Origin: Chryseobacterium sp. T16E-39
Lineage (GTDB): Bacteria; Bacteroidota; Bacteroidia; Flavobacteriales; Weeksellaceae
DNA: 64,000 nt
Reading direction: 5' to 3'
NCBI RefSeq assembly: GCF_002216065.1
Contig: NZ_CP022282.1
Span: 1,798,001 to 1,862,000 of the forward strand
In this document: piece after piece, positions 15,752 through 25,800 of the stretch
How the letters are laid out: every line of letters starts with the position of its first letter
Position numbering within the stretch: the first letter of the stretch is position 1
The notes under the pieces: generated by a model
What the model was told of the DNA's origin: nothing
The model's input: the letters and a program-made list of their open reading frames with translations, nothing else
The model's database searches: none
Program-made: the position numbers and the translations under genes

Positions 15752-17056
15752 ATGAAAAAAATCTTTGTACTATCATTCATTTCTGTTGGGTATTTCCTTA
15801 ATGCGCAAAGTATAAGCAATTCACCATATGCAACTTACGGAATCGGAGATGTAAAATATGATAATACGATTGAAACAGCTTCTATGGGTGGCATTTCAAC
15901 GGCTTTTATAAGTGACTTCACAAGTAATTTCAACTTTGCCAATCCAGCAAATAATACAAATTTCGAACTGACAAGTATAAAGCTTGAAGCGACCAACGAA
16001 AACAACTATTTCAAAACGAATTATAACAATACGAAGTCTACCAAACATTCTACGTATTTATCAAATATCTCACTAGCATTTCCTATCTCGTCAAGGGTGA
16101 AAATGGGACTTTCCTATCAGCCCTACAGTTCAAAAAGTTATGACATAGAAAGTAAAGTAAAACAGGATGATGGTTCTACTTTTCAGAATAACTTTAAAGG
16201 AAGTGGAACTTTAAATACAGCACAGGTTGCCGTATCTTATAAAGTGAATAATGAGTTTGCTGTAGGGGTAAGAGCAAACTATTATTTCGGAAACCTTTAC
16301 GACCGTAATGAGTTCTCTCAGCCATATGACAAGGATAATCCCACTGCTCCTTATTCAGAGTTGATCAATGGCTATGAAACTAAAAACAGCATTAAAAACT
16401 TTAACTTTACCTTAGGGGGAAGTTATCAGCACCTTAATACCCGTACTGATAAAAAATTAACCATCGGAGCAACGACTACTTTTGGTAATACCAGTAATAT
16501 GACTACTGACTACAAAAACAGCAGTTATTTTTATTCAGGTGTTGACATCAAAGCTTATGAAACAATCATTGAGCAAAAAAGTACAAGTTCTAAAAACCTT
16601 TTACCACTACAAGCATCTTTTGGGGTGGGATATGGTAGCGAAAATCAATGGTTCGTATCTGGCCAGTTAGATTATAAAAAGGGTGAAAGTATTTCCTATT
16701 TTGGAAAAACACTTGACTTTGATGATACCTACAGAATATCAGCAGGGGGATGGTACCTACCTAACTATAATAACTTCAGAAACTACTTCTCAAGAGTTGT
16801 ATACCGATACGGAGCTTTCTACGAAAGAGGGGGTCTGAAACTTGGAAGTAACAATATCAACAAGTTTGGAATTTCTGCGGGGGTTATGCTTCCATTTAAA
16901 ACGAGTAGTATTACAAGGATGAGTGGACTTGAAGTGGGTGTTGAAATTGGTAAACGTGGAACTTTAGACAACAACCTGATCAACCAGAATTTCATCAACC
17001 TTAGGATAGGATTTAATTTTGCTGACAAGTGGTTCAGAAAGAGTTTATATAACTAA
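15752..17056 (+). CDS. outer membrane beta-barrel protein, FadL/PorV-like, function unknown
   Basis: 434 aa with signal peptide MKKIFVLSFISVGYFLNAQ. The mature start SNSPYATYGIGDV followed by ETASMGGISTAF and FNFANPANN resembles FadL/PorV-type barrels of Bacteroidetes (small-residue-rich N-terminal plug). Alternating hydrophobic strands continue to the C-terminus (LRIGFNFADKWFRK). It lies directly before lptC (1 bp between stop and ATG), so co-transcription with an LPS-export gene is nearly certain; a role in the outer membrane or LPS biogenesis is inference. Confidence 0.8.
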   Translation: MKKIFVLSFISVGYFLNAQSISNSPYATYGIGDVKYDNTIETASMGGISTAFISDFTSNFNFANPANNTNFELTSIKLEATNENNYFKTNYNNTKSTKHSTYLSNISLAFPISSRVKMGLSYQPYSSKSYDIESKVKQDDGSTFQNNFKGSGTLNTAQVAVSYKVNNEFAVGVRANYYFGNLYDRNEFSQPYDKDNPTAPYSELINGYETKNSIKNFNFTLGGSYQHLNTRTDKKLTIGATTTFGNTSNMTTDYKNSSYFYSGVDIKAYETIIEQKSTSSKNLLPLQASFGVGYGSENQWFVSGQLDYKKGESISYFGKTLDFDDTYRISAGGWYLPNYNNFRNYFSRVVYRYGAFYERGGLKLGSNNINKFGISAGVMLPFKTSSITRMSGLEVGVEIGKRGTLDNNLINQNFINLRIGFNFADKWFRKSLYN

Positions 17057-17057
17057 A

Positions 17058-17648
17058 ATGAAGTTTAAAAACTTATCATATAAAAAAAATATAGCATGCC
17101 TTTTTAGTTGTGCTATATTTTTTATATTGACATCGTGTGAAGAGGACCTCACCAAAAGAAATGGTAACCAAAGTAAGAATTTCCCCTCACAGATTATTAA
17201 TAATGCTCACATTATTCAGAGAGACTCTGGATTTGTGACATTAAAAGCAGTAGCCCCAATCATTGAAAAATATGAACTTATAGACAGTCCATATGTGGTT
17301 GCTAAAAGAGGAATCAATATTGAATTTTTTGATAAGAAAAAGCCCAAAATCCCGGGAAAGATCATTGCTAAATATGCAAGAATTTTTGAATATAAAAAAT
17401 TCTACGAAGCAAAAGGTGATGTAAGAATTACCAGTAATGAAGGGCACAGATTTGCAATGCAAAGTATTTACTGGGATCAAAGAAAAAACCGCATTTACAC
17501 AAAAGATACGGTATATGTAACAATGACAGATGGTTCAACACTTGTAGGAGCTAACGGGATGACCGCTAAAGATGATTTCTCAGAATATACTTTATTCAAC
17601 AGCTCTGGAGATTTTACAGCTAAACAATTATCTGAATCCAAAAAATAA
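17058..17648 (+). CDS. lptC: LPS export ABC transporter periplasmic protein LptC
   Basis: 196 aa from ATG 17058; the frame opens earlier but inside the preceding gene. Lipobox FFILTSC places Cys near residue 26, so unlike E. coli LptC it is probably a lipoprotein, as usual in Bacteroidetes. The body (SGFVTLKAVAPIIEKYEL, YEAKGDVRITSNEGHRFAM, IYTKDTVYVTMTDGSTLVGANG) shows the repeated beta-jellyroll strands of the LptC/OstA family and the typical D-F-S-E-Y ending. It passes LPS from the LptBFG pump toward LptA. Confidence 0.88.
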   Translation: MKFKNLSYKKNIACLFSCAIFFILTSCEEDLTKRNGNQSKNFPSQIINNAHIIQRDSGFVTLKAVAPIIEKYELIDSPYVVAKRGINIEFFDKKKPKIPGKIIAKYARIFEYKKFYEAKGDVRITSNEGHRFAMQSIYWDQRKNRIYTKDTVYVTMTDGSTLVGANGMTAKDDFSEYTLFNSSGDFTAKQLSESKK

Positions 17649-17657
17649 CTTTTCCCA

Positions 17658-18701
17658 ATGACTGTACGAGCAATAGGTTTAATGTCAGGTACCAGCTTAG
17701 ACGGCTTAGATATTTGTTTTGTACAATTTGAAAAACAACAGGAATGGAGCTTTCAAATATTGAAAGCGAAAACAATTCCTTATCCCAAACATTGGAAAGA
17801 CCAACTTAGAAACTCTATTTATCTTTCTCCGGAAGAATTACTGGAGCTTAATGCGGAATATGGATTTTACTTAGGAAAATCCATTCACCAATTCATCCAG
17901 TCTCATCAATTAAAAAATATCGACCTCATTTCGTCTCATGGTCATACGGTTTTTCACCAACCTCAAAAAAAATTCACATTGCAGATTGGAGACGGAAGAG
18001 CCATCAAACTTGAAACGGGCTTACCAGTAATTTATGATTTCAGAAGTCAGGATGTACTTATGGGAGGTAACGGAGCTCCATTGGTTCCTATAGGAGATGA
18101 GCTTCTTTTCCCCCAATATGATGCCTGTATTAATTTGGGCGGATTCTCCAATATATCATTAAAAAGTAACTCAAAAAGGGTTGCATTCGATATAGTTCCT
18201 GTTAATATCATTCTTAACCAGCTTGTTCAGAAATTTGGTAAGGAATATGATAAAAATGGCGAACTGGCAAAAGAAGGTAAAGTCCACGATCAATTACTAA
18301 ACCATCTTAGCGCACTTCAATTCTACAGACTACCCTATCCAAAATCGCTTGGCATTGAATGGTGTAACGAAAATATTTTCCCTTCATTTGAAAATATAGA
18401 AACTCTTGATTTGCTAGCAACTTTTACAGAGCACATTGCTCAACAGATTTCCCAGGTAATTAATGAAAATAAGTTAGAAAATATTTTATTTACAGGTGGA
18501 GGAACTCATAACACCTATCTTATTGAAAAAATAAAATCTAAAACAAAAGGTGAAATTGTTATCCCAGAGAGACAGATCATCGATTACAAAGAAGCATTAA
18601 TATTTGCTTTTATAGGCATCTTAAGGCTCAATAATGAAGTTAACGTCTTAGCTTCTGCAACGGGGAGTTTTAGGGATCACAGCTCAGGAATTATAGCATA
18701 A
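17658..18701 (+). CDS. anmK: anhydro-N-acetylmuramic acid kinase
   Basis: 347 aa. Phosphorylates 1,6-anhydroMurNAc in peptidoglycan recycling. Marks: IGLMSGTSLDGLD phosphate-binding start, SSHGHTVFHQP, VIYDFRSQDVLMGGNGAPLVPIGDELLF, and TGGGTHN. Starts 9 bp after lptC, third gene of the cell-envelope operon, and ends at a strong terminator. Confidence 0.95.
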   Translation: MTVRAIGLMSGTSLDGLDICFVQFEKQQEWSFQILKAKTIPYPKHWKDQLRNSIYLSPEELLELNAEYGFYLGKSIHQFIQSHQLKNIDLISSHGHTVFHQPQKKFTLQIGDGRAIKLETGLPVIYDFRSQDVLMGGNGAPLVPIGDELLFPQYDACINLGGFSNISLKSNSKRVAFDIVPVNIILNQLVQKFGKEYDKNGELAKEGKVHDQLLNHLSALQFYRLPYPKSLGIEWCNENIFPSFENIETLDLLATFTEHIAQQISQVINENKLENILFTGGGTHNTYLIEKIKSKTKGEIVIPERQIIDYKEALIFAFIGILRLNNEVNVLASATGSFRDHSSGIIA

Positions 18702-18702
18702 A

Positions 18703-18726
18703 AAAACCTTCATTTCTGAAGGTTTT
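18703..18726. terminator. bidirectional terminator anmK / SRPBCC gene
   Basis: Perfect 10-bp stem AAAACCTTCA / TGAAGGTTTT with TTTC loop between two convergent genes. Confidence 0.9.
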
Positions 18727-18732
18727 AATTTA

Positions 18733-19122
18733 TTATTTGTAAGCTTCTATTTTATCTGTCAAAGTATTGATAAAATTCTGAAGAGGTTTTTCGACCATCA
18801 TTTTTATAAACGGATTGAATTTACCTTCAAAAAGCATTTGCACTTCAGTTTGATTTTCGTTAAGAGGATTTAAAGTTGCCGTTAATGAAAAATCCAGACT
18901 AGAACTTGCTGATTTCAAAACAGCTTTTTCATCTGTAACTTCATCTATTTTTAAAGCGATTTCCGGCATTCCCTGTAATCCGAATTTAAATCCATCTTCT
19001 CTGCTTTCAAACTTTTGAAGTCCGTCCGGCATAAATTCTTTATAGTTGTCTGGTGTTTTTAACAGTTCCGCCAACTCTTTAGATGATTTATTGACAATAA
19101 TTTTTCGTCCTTCTAAATTCAT
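18733..19122 (-). CDS. SRPBCC-fold (START/polyketide cyclase-like) protein
   Basis: 129 aa. Begins MNLEGRKIIVNKSSKELAELL and has the helix-grip pattern (N-terminal strand-helix, antiparallel sheet, long C-terminal helix MMVEKPLQNFINTLTDKI). Common, conserved flavobacterial protein of unknown function; the fold binds hydrophobic ligands. Transcribed divergently from the NUDIX gene with only 29 bp between the start codons. Confidence 0.78.
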   Translation of the reverse strand: MNLEGRKIIVNKSSKELAELLKTPDNYKEFMPDGLQKFESREDGFKFGLQGMPEIALKIDEVTDEKAVLKSASSSLDFSLTATLNPLNENQTEVQMLFEGKFNPFIKMMVEKPLQNFINTLTDKIEAYK

Positions 19123-19126
19123 TTTT

Positions 19127-19156
19127 TATTTTTGTATTTAAATTCCTACAAATGTA
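19127..19156. promoter_or_regulatory. compact divergent promoter pair
   Basis: Plus strand: TATTTTTG at 19127-19134 for the NUDIX gene. Minus strand: TACATTTG (plus coordinates 19149-19156) for the SRPBCC gene; this box overlaps the NUDIX start codon at 19152. Both are perfect TAnnTTTG. The predicted transcripts start within a few nt of each other, so use of one promoter should interfere with the other. Confidence 0.6.
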
Positions 19157-19763
19157 TAAAGTTTTTGTGAACGAAAAAAAATTATTACTGTCTAAACAGT
19201 CTGAAAACCTGGAAAAAAATGTTAGGTACGAAAACTTTACAACTTTTGAAATCGCATTAGATCTTCTTGAAAATACATCTGTAAAAGAATTGAATGTGTT
19301 TGGGGATGATATTGATGCAATTTGGAAAGAATTCCAAGGACTTTTCAGGATCATCGAAGCAGCAGGTGGATTGGTCAGTAATAAAAGTGGTGAAATGCTT
19401 TTCATCAGGAGACTCGGAAAATGGGACCTTCCAAAAGGGAAAATGGAAAAAGGGGAATCCCGTGAAGAATCTGCAGTAAGGGAAATTGAAGAAGAAACAG
19501 GACTTACAGATGTGGAACTGGTAAAATTCATTAATACAACCTACCATATCTACGTGGAAAGAAATGGAGAAAAGATCCTGAAATGTACGCACTGGTTCGA
19601 AATGAACTTTGATGGTAAGGATACGTCAAAGCCACAGATTGAGGAAGGAATTACAGAAGTGGCATGGAAAGATGCCAATCAAATAGAAAACGAAGTTTTT
19701 CCAAATACTTTTAAAAATATTCAACTGATCGTTAAAGAGTTTAGAAAAGCCCAGACTAAATAA
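19152..19763 (+). CDS. NUDIX hydrolase
   Basis: 203 aa. A complete Nudix box at residues 96-118 (G96-x5-E102-x7-R110-E111-I-x-E114-E115-x-G117-L118), preceded by WDLPKGK. A 65-residue N-terminal extension (MYKVFVNEKKLLL ...) is characteristic of a Bacteroidetes Nudix group of unknown substrate. The WDLPKGK plus HWFEM pattern resembles Ap(n)A or nucleotide-polyphosphate hydrolases. The 3' end overlaps the convergent murF by 8 bp. Confidence 0.9.
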   Translation: MYKVFVNEKKLLLSKQSENLEKNVRYENFTTFEIALDLLENTSVKELNVFGDDIDAIWKEFQGLFRIIEAAGGLVSNKSGEMLFIRRLGKWDLPKGKMEKGESREESAVREIEEETGLTDVELVKFINTTYHIYVERNGEKILKCTHWFEMNFDGKDTSKPQIEEGITEVAWKDANQIENEVFPNTFKNIQLIVKEFRKAQTK

Positions 19764-21027
19764 AGTCCAGGGCCTTTTCTAAAGAAATACCTCTCGAGGC
19801 TTTCAGTAAAATATTGTCAGATTGAATTCCGTTCAGTTTTAGATATTCTATAAGTTCCTGAGTATTCTCAAAGGACAATGTCGTCAGGTTTACTTTTTTA
19901 AAGTTTCCTCCTACAGTTATAATTTCATCAAAACCAAGTTCAAGAGCTTGTTTTAAAATATTCTGATGCTCGACCATACTCTCCTCCCCCAGCTCAAGCA
20001 TATCCCCAATAATAATGGATTTGCTTCCCTCAAAAGTTATAAAGTTGGATAAGGAGACAGCCATCGAACTAGGATTAGCATTATACGTATCCAGAACGAG
20101 AGTCTTACCTTCTTTTTTTACAATTTGAGAACGCATATTAGTCGGTGTATAACTTTCAATAGCATGTTTTATTTTCTCCTGGTCAATTCCGAAATGCAGT
20201 CCAAGACTTACCGCTGCACAAAGATTTGTAAAATTATAATTACCTGTCAGCTTTGATAACGCCTTTGTACCTTGATAGGATAGTCCAACACAATGATCTT
20301 CAGAATAGGACTCAAAATAATAGTCAGAGTCTTTTTTACCAAAGGTTATTTTTGGTTCATAATTTTCGGTTTTATCTACCTGGATACTGTCGTTTTCATT
20401 GACAACAATCGTCTTATTATATTCTTTTAAATAATCATATAGTTCAGATTTCCCTTTAATAACCCCTTCAAAACCACCAAATCCCTCTAAATGAGCCTTA
20501 CCAAAATTTGTGATATAACCATAATCAGGTTTAGCGATGGTACAGAGCAGCTCAATTTCTTTTTGATGATTGGCTCCCATTTCTATAACAGCCATTTCAT
20601 GACCGGGCTTAACAGATAAAATCGTCAATGGAACCCCAATATGATTATTCAGATTACCGTATGTATACTGTACATTATATTTTTCAGAAAGAACCGCATG
20701 AATCAACTCTTTTGTAGTGGTTTTACCGTTACTTCCTGTAAGCCCTATAAAAGGAATATCCAGCTGGTTTCTATGATACACAGCAAGAGCTTGTAAAAAA
20801 TCTAATGTAGAAGGAACATAGAAAATATTTCTCGCTGTATTTTCAAAATCCTTACGCTCGACAATTACAGCTAAAGCTCCATCCGAAATAGCTTTTTCTG
20901 CTAGAGTTGCGGCATCGAAATTATCACCTGAAAAAGCAAAGAAAATATCATTACTTTCAATTTTTCTGCTGTCAATAGTCACTTTATTGGCTTTCGAAAA
21001 TAAAGGATAAAACTGTTCTATATTCAT
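19756..21027 (-). CDS. murF: UDP-N-acetylmuramoyl-tripeptide--D-alanyl-D-alanine ligase
   Basis: 423 aa. Adds D-Ala-D-Ala to UDP-MurNAc-tripeptide, the last cytoplasmic step of peptidoglycan precursor synthesis. Marks: TIDSRKIESNDIFFAFSG, P-loop GLTGSNGKTTTKE, MGANHQKEI, and the C-terminal LDTYNANPSSM and IGDMLELGE blocks. Lies immediately after gldJ on the same strand, but a terminator followed by a TATTTTTG box 4 nt from the ATG suggests its own leaderless promoter. Confidence 0.96.
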   Translation of the reverse strand: MNIEQFYPLFSKANKVTIDSRKIESNDIFFAFSGDNFDAATLAEKAISDGALAVIVERKDFENTARNIFYVPSTLDFLQALAVYHRNQLDIPFIGLTGSNGKTTTKELIHAVLSEKYNVQYTYGNLNNHIGVPLTILSVKPGHEMAVIEMGANHQKEIELLCTIAKPDYGYITNFGKAHLEGFGGFEGVIKGKSELYDYLKEYNKTIVVNENDSIQVDKTENYEPKITFGKKDSDYYFESYSEDHCVGLSYQGTKALSKLTGNYNFTNLCAAVSLGLHFGIDQEKIKHAIESYTPTNMRSQIVKKEGKTLVLDTYNANPSSMAVSLSNFITFEGSKSIIIGDMLELGEESMVEHQNILKQALELGFDEIITVGGNFKKVNLTTLSFENTQELIEYLKLNGIQSDNILLKASRGISLEKALDFI

Positions 21028-21031
21028 AGTT

Positions 21032-21070
21032 CAAAAATAAAAAAACCTTCCTGTATTTAGGAAGGTTTTT
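21032..21070 (-). terminator. gldJ terminator whose T-tract forms the murF -7 box
   Basis: Stem ACCTTCCT (21045-21052) / AGGAAGGT (21059-21066), extended by A/T pairs, with a T-run on the minus strand. The T-run runs straight into TATTTTTG (plus coordinates 21032-21039), a perfect -7 box 4 nt before the murF ATG at 21027. Confidence 0.8.
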
Positions 21071-21092
21071 TATAATTATTTTTTGATAAATA

Positions 21093-22694
21093 TTATCTTC
21101 TAGTTCTACTTTTGTCAGCTGCTCTAGCATCTTGAGCAACACGGAATCCAATCCATCCAAAAGCTCTGTTTTGATCTTTATATCTTCTTTGTCCCGGATC
21201 CAGCCAATACGCTGTATCCTGCCAAGAACCACCTTTGATAACTCTGATGTCATTCGACATTGCAGACGTTCTGTCTTTGGTATCTTTTTGCATAATTACT
21301 CTACCACTTCCATCTACAATAAATCTCTGTTTTGGAGAATTGTACATATCATAAGCTGCAGTAGAATCTCCTGCTTTATAATATTCTAAAGAAGATTGTC
21401 TGTCACCATCTCTGTAGTTTCTGTAATCAGCAATAGTCTGTTTTTCAAACTGCCCTGGTAAGCTTTTGTATACTAATCTACCATCAGCTAAAGTATCATA
21501 TTTAATACTTCCTTCATCCACCATTTTATAAGTACCGTCTCCGTTCTTTACAACAGCTTGAGGCATGTTTCCTCTGTAGTAGTTGAAATCACTGAAATCT
21601 TCGTCAATAATAGGTCTGTACACATCGGCAGTCCATTCAGAAACGTTTCCATACATTCCATAAACACCAAGGTCATTTGAAGGATATTGTCTAACATCTG
21701 AAGTTCTTGCAGAACCATCATTTTTCCAACCTGCAATACCAGAATAATCTCCTCTACCCATTTTGAAGTTTTCAAGGAACATTCCTCTGTCTCTTCCTTT
21801 GGTACCTCTTAATCTTTCGATTTCCGGTTTTTTACCTAAGTATTGGTTATATTCTCTATTTTTAGCCATACCAAGCGCTGCATATTCCCATTCAACTTCT
21901 GTAGGAAGTCTGAACTTCTGAACCATTGCAGAGTTTGGAGCTCTATTAGCAGAAAGTAATCTTTGGTTTGTCGTTTTTAAACCAGATTTTTGCTGCATCC
22001 TTTGTTCATTAATATATCCTTGCATTTCAGGATCATTCGCTTTGAATTTATCCATATTAAATGCAGTTCCTCCTTGATTATTGGATTCATTGATATACAA
22101 ATCTTTAGCAATGATTCCTGCAGACATTAAAGCTTTTTCATTTGCTCTGTCTGTTAACCATTCGCAGTATCTGTTTGCTTGAGTCCATGAAACACCAACT
22201 ACCGGATAGTAATCAAACTCAGGAGAACGGAAATACGTCTCATTGTAATCATTTCTAGATAGTTTGTTATCCCATAATAAGGTATCTGGCAAAGCACCAT
22301 TATAGATTTCCTTAAAACTTGGATCACTAGGTGGGAATACATACTTCAACCATGTCAGGTATTCGCGGTATTCGTAGTTAGTAATCTCTGTTTCACCGAT
22401 AAAGAAAGAACTTACCTGCATTCTGCGAGGCGAATTATTCCAATCGTGCATGACATCATCTTTCACTAATCCCATTGTAAAAGTTCCACCTTCTACATAT
22501 ACCATCCCCGGCCAACCTTTCTGCTTTTGTTGCTTTCCTGCAAAAAACCAACCTTGTTTTTCGTTTGGTTTCCAACCCGTCTTACTGATAAATTTTTTAG
22601 TACCTCCACCTTTGTTGGTACCTGATCCACCACAACTGGTTAATGCAAGTGTAGAACTCAATGCTATTAATGAAAACAACTTTAGTTTTTTCAT
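21093..22694 (-). CDS. gldJ: gliding motility / T9SS lipoprotein GldJ
   Basis: 533 aa from ATG 22694; the frame is open upstream but MKKLKLFSLIALSSTLALTSC is an obvious lipoprotein signal with lipobox LTSC. The body is a formylglycine-generating-enzyme-like (SUMF1) domain: GMVYVEGGTFTMG, PVVGVSWTQANRYCEWLT, RLPTEVEWEYAA, NVSEWTADV and IKGGSWQD ... GWIGFRV. GldJ is a core T9SS and gliding component related to GldK. Divergent from porU/porV, the conserved arrangement in Flavobacteriia. Confidence 0.95.
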   Translation of the reverse strand: MKKLKLFSLIALSSTLALTSCGGSGTNKGGGTKKFISKTGWKPNEKQGWFFAGKQQKQKGWPGMVYVEGGTFTMGLVKDDVMHDWNNSPRRMQVSSFFIGETEITNYEYREYLTWLKYVFPPSDPSFKEIYNGALPDTLLWDNKLSRNDYNETYFRSPEFDYYPVVGVSWTQANRYCEWLTDRANEKALMSAGIIAKDLYINESNNQGGTAFNMDKFKANDPEMQGYINEQRMQQKSGLKTTNQRLLSANRAPNSAMVQKFRLPTEVEWEYAALGMAKNREYNQYLGKKPEIERLRGTKGRDRGMFLENFKMGRGDYSGIAGWKNDGSARTSDVRQYPSNDLGVYGMYGNVSEWTADVYRPIIDEDFSDFNYYRGNMPQAVVKNGDGTYKMVDEGSIKYDTLADGRLVYKSLPGQFEKQTIADYRNYRDGDRQSSLEYYKAGDSTAAYDMYNSPKQRFIVDGSGRVIMQKDTKDRTSAMSNDIRVIKGGSWQDTAYWLDPGQRRYKDQNRAFGWIGFRVAQDARAADKSRTRR

Positions 22695-22858
22695 AGTCGA
22701 TATAAATATTTTCAAAGTACAAAGAAAAAATAAATTATTCAATAAATCAAGTAAACATTTGATTTTTTTGAAAAACGTTAACAAATTAATTTTATTGTAT
22801 CGCAATTTAATTATAAAATTTTCATTTATTTTGTAATTTAGCAATTTCAATAACAAAC

Positions 22859-25800
22859 ATGAAACAAATAATTACGTTTTTACTCTTATCATCTTTTGTA
22901 TCAACGCTTTATGCTCAAAAAATCAACATCGAATGGAATGGGTCAAAAATTCAAGATTTTGGCGATACAAAAATCAATCTTCCTAATTTCAAAAACAGAG
23001 GTTTTTCGTATGGCCAAAATAACATTTTTATCATAACCACACAAAAAATAGGAGAAAGACAATTAAAAGTTTCTAATTTGGTTTGGGAGTCGGTTTCCAA
23101 CAGGGAATTGTTTGAATTAAGTAAAAATGTACTACCCGACTACGATATCACCAATGTTTCATATTATTATTCTGAAGGAGAGCAGTACGCCAGCGTAAAT
23201 GTAGGTTTGTTTAAAAATGTAAAAGGAAGAATCCAGCGACTTTCATCATTTGAAATCTCCGAAGGAAGCGGATCCAACCAAATTATGAATGCCGCTAAGG
23301 TCGGTACCAGCAACAATCCTTTGTCGAGTGGCGCTTTCTACAAAATCAAGGTTGATAAATCAGGGATTTTTAAGATCACAACTCAATTTTTAAAAGATAA
23401 CGGGATCAATCCATCTTCTGTTAATCCAAAAAATTTCAGAATATATGGGAATGGAGGAATCATGCTTTCTGAATTCAATCAGGATGTAAAATACAGCGCT
23501 CTACAGGAAAATGCAATACAGGTAGTGGGTGAAGATGATGGGATATGGAATGATCAGGATTATGCATTGTTTTATGCACAGGGACCAAACGGATATAACC
23601 TTTACAATAAATCAAATGGCGGTGGATTCAAAAGAGCGGATGAAAGAGTTGATAAAAGTGAGAATGTAAAGAATATCTATGACGACTTCTCTTATTATTA
23701 TATCAATTTTGATAAAGGAGCCGGAAAAAGAGTTCTGCCAATAGATGCTGACCTTCCTGCAACAGCACTGATTACAAGATTTGATAATTACCAGGTCATT
23801 AATAATGATCAGAAAAACATCATGAAAGTAGGAAGAGTGTGGACAGAAGAGGCTCCATTCACTACGGATAAAACAGTAACTTTTAATCTCAACTCCCCTA
23901 TCCAGGGTGCAGACGCCATAAAATACAGGACAAAAGTAATCGGATATAAATCTCAGGGAAATAGTATTTCGTTTGATATCAACAATCAAAATGCGCAGAT
24001 CTACTCATCTGGTTCAACGGATCCGGATTACTTACCACTCACTTACAGTGGAGACATCACGAACTTAAATGGGAATCAAATCTCTTTTAATTATAAACCA
24101 AATATTACGACCAATCCTAACGGGTCATTTTATTTTGATTATGCAGAAGTTCAATATAAGGAGGACCTGAAATACAATGGCTCACAAATGAACTTCAGGG
24201 ATTTCTCTCTGACCAGCGGAACTAATACCAGCTACGGATTCAGTGTTAACAATACTGCCGGATTAGAACAAATCTGGGATGTTACAGATATTACCAATGC
24301 CAACAGAAGGGTGAACAAGGCTACAGGAAGTGCCAGTTTTAATTTCGGATATGTTACAGCTGACTTGAACTTCAACAATGAGTTTGTGGCTTTTAAAGCA
24401 GATGCCGCATATTCACCACAATTTGTAGAGAGAATTGCCAATCAGAATCTATCCGGGTTACAAAACGTAGATTACCTTATTATCACTGTTCCTGAAATGA
24501 TGTCGCAGGCTCAAAGGCTGGCTAACTATCATCAGACAAAAAATAATTTTAATGTGCAGATTGTAGATGCTAATAAAATCTACAATGAATTTGGCAGCGG
24601 CAGCAGAGACCTTACAGCGATCCGTGATTTTATCACTAAATTAAATACCCCACTGGGAAGTTTAAAATACGTATTCATCCTTGGAGATACTTCGTATGAT
24701 TATAAAAACAGGGTTCCTAATAACTCCAATGTGGTATCGAGTTATCAAAGTGAGCAATCTTCAGAATTTGTTACTTCTTTTGTAACGGATGATTATATCG
24801 TAATGACAAAACCTCAGACCTCTGCGTCAGTTCCAAGTAATCTGCCTGATCTTCCGGTGGGAAGACTTCCAGCTGCAAATGTTACTGAAGCAGGAATAAT
24901 GATGGATAAAACCCTTGCCTACTACAATTCATTATCCGGCCAGTCGACACCTTTTGGAGAATGGCGTATGAAGCTTGATTTTGTTGTGGATGATGACAAT
25001 GATGGCGGAAGTCCGTTTCATGATGTAATGAACAACACACTATCAACTGTTTTCGAACAGCCGGGATCCACAAATCTTAAAGAATATAATGTACGAAAAT
25101 TATACCTGGATGCTTTCCAGGCACAAAGTACAGCCGGAGGACAGAGATATCCGCAGGTAAACCAGGCCATCTCCAATGATATCGGAAACAGTATGTACCT
25201 ATTCTATTTCGGACATGGAGGAATCAGTGGTTGGGCTCAGGAAAGGGTTCTAACTCTGGACGAAATCAATAACGCGAATAATTTTTCTAATGTATACAGT
25301 AGATTCCCATTCGTATCTACGATAACCTGCGAATTTACTTTATGGGATGAGCCTGAAACACTTTCTGCCGGAGAACGTTTCCTGAAAATGAAACAGGGAG
25401 GGCCGGCAGCTATGATCACATCAAGCCGCGCTATCGGTGTAGATTACGGTCGTGATTTTACAGATCTTTATACTCAGGATATTTTCAAATTGGTGAATGA
25501 TGATTTTGAAACACTGGGAGTCGCTCATTTGAATGCTAAAAAACAAAAAGGTCCTCAAACAGACCACTTAAAAGTAAATCTGCTTGGTGATCCTGCCATG
25601 AAACTAAGCAGACCTAAAAGATTGCTCGTGATCGACAATATTGAAACTCCTGTACCCGGATTAATCAGAGGTCTTGATTTTGTAAAAGTAAAAGGACATA
25701 TTAATAATACAAACGGAACTGTAAATACAACGTTCAATGGAAGAGTGGTCATCAATATTTTTGATAAAAGATTAAATAAAAAAACGCTTAACAACGATGG

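Noticed and set aside
22695..22856. N-terminal extension of gldJ
   Set aside because: Would place a lipoprotein signal 54 residues inside the protein; ATG 22694 precedes the signal directly.
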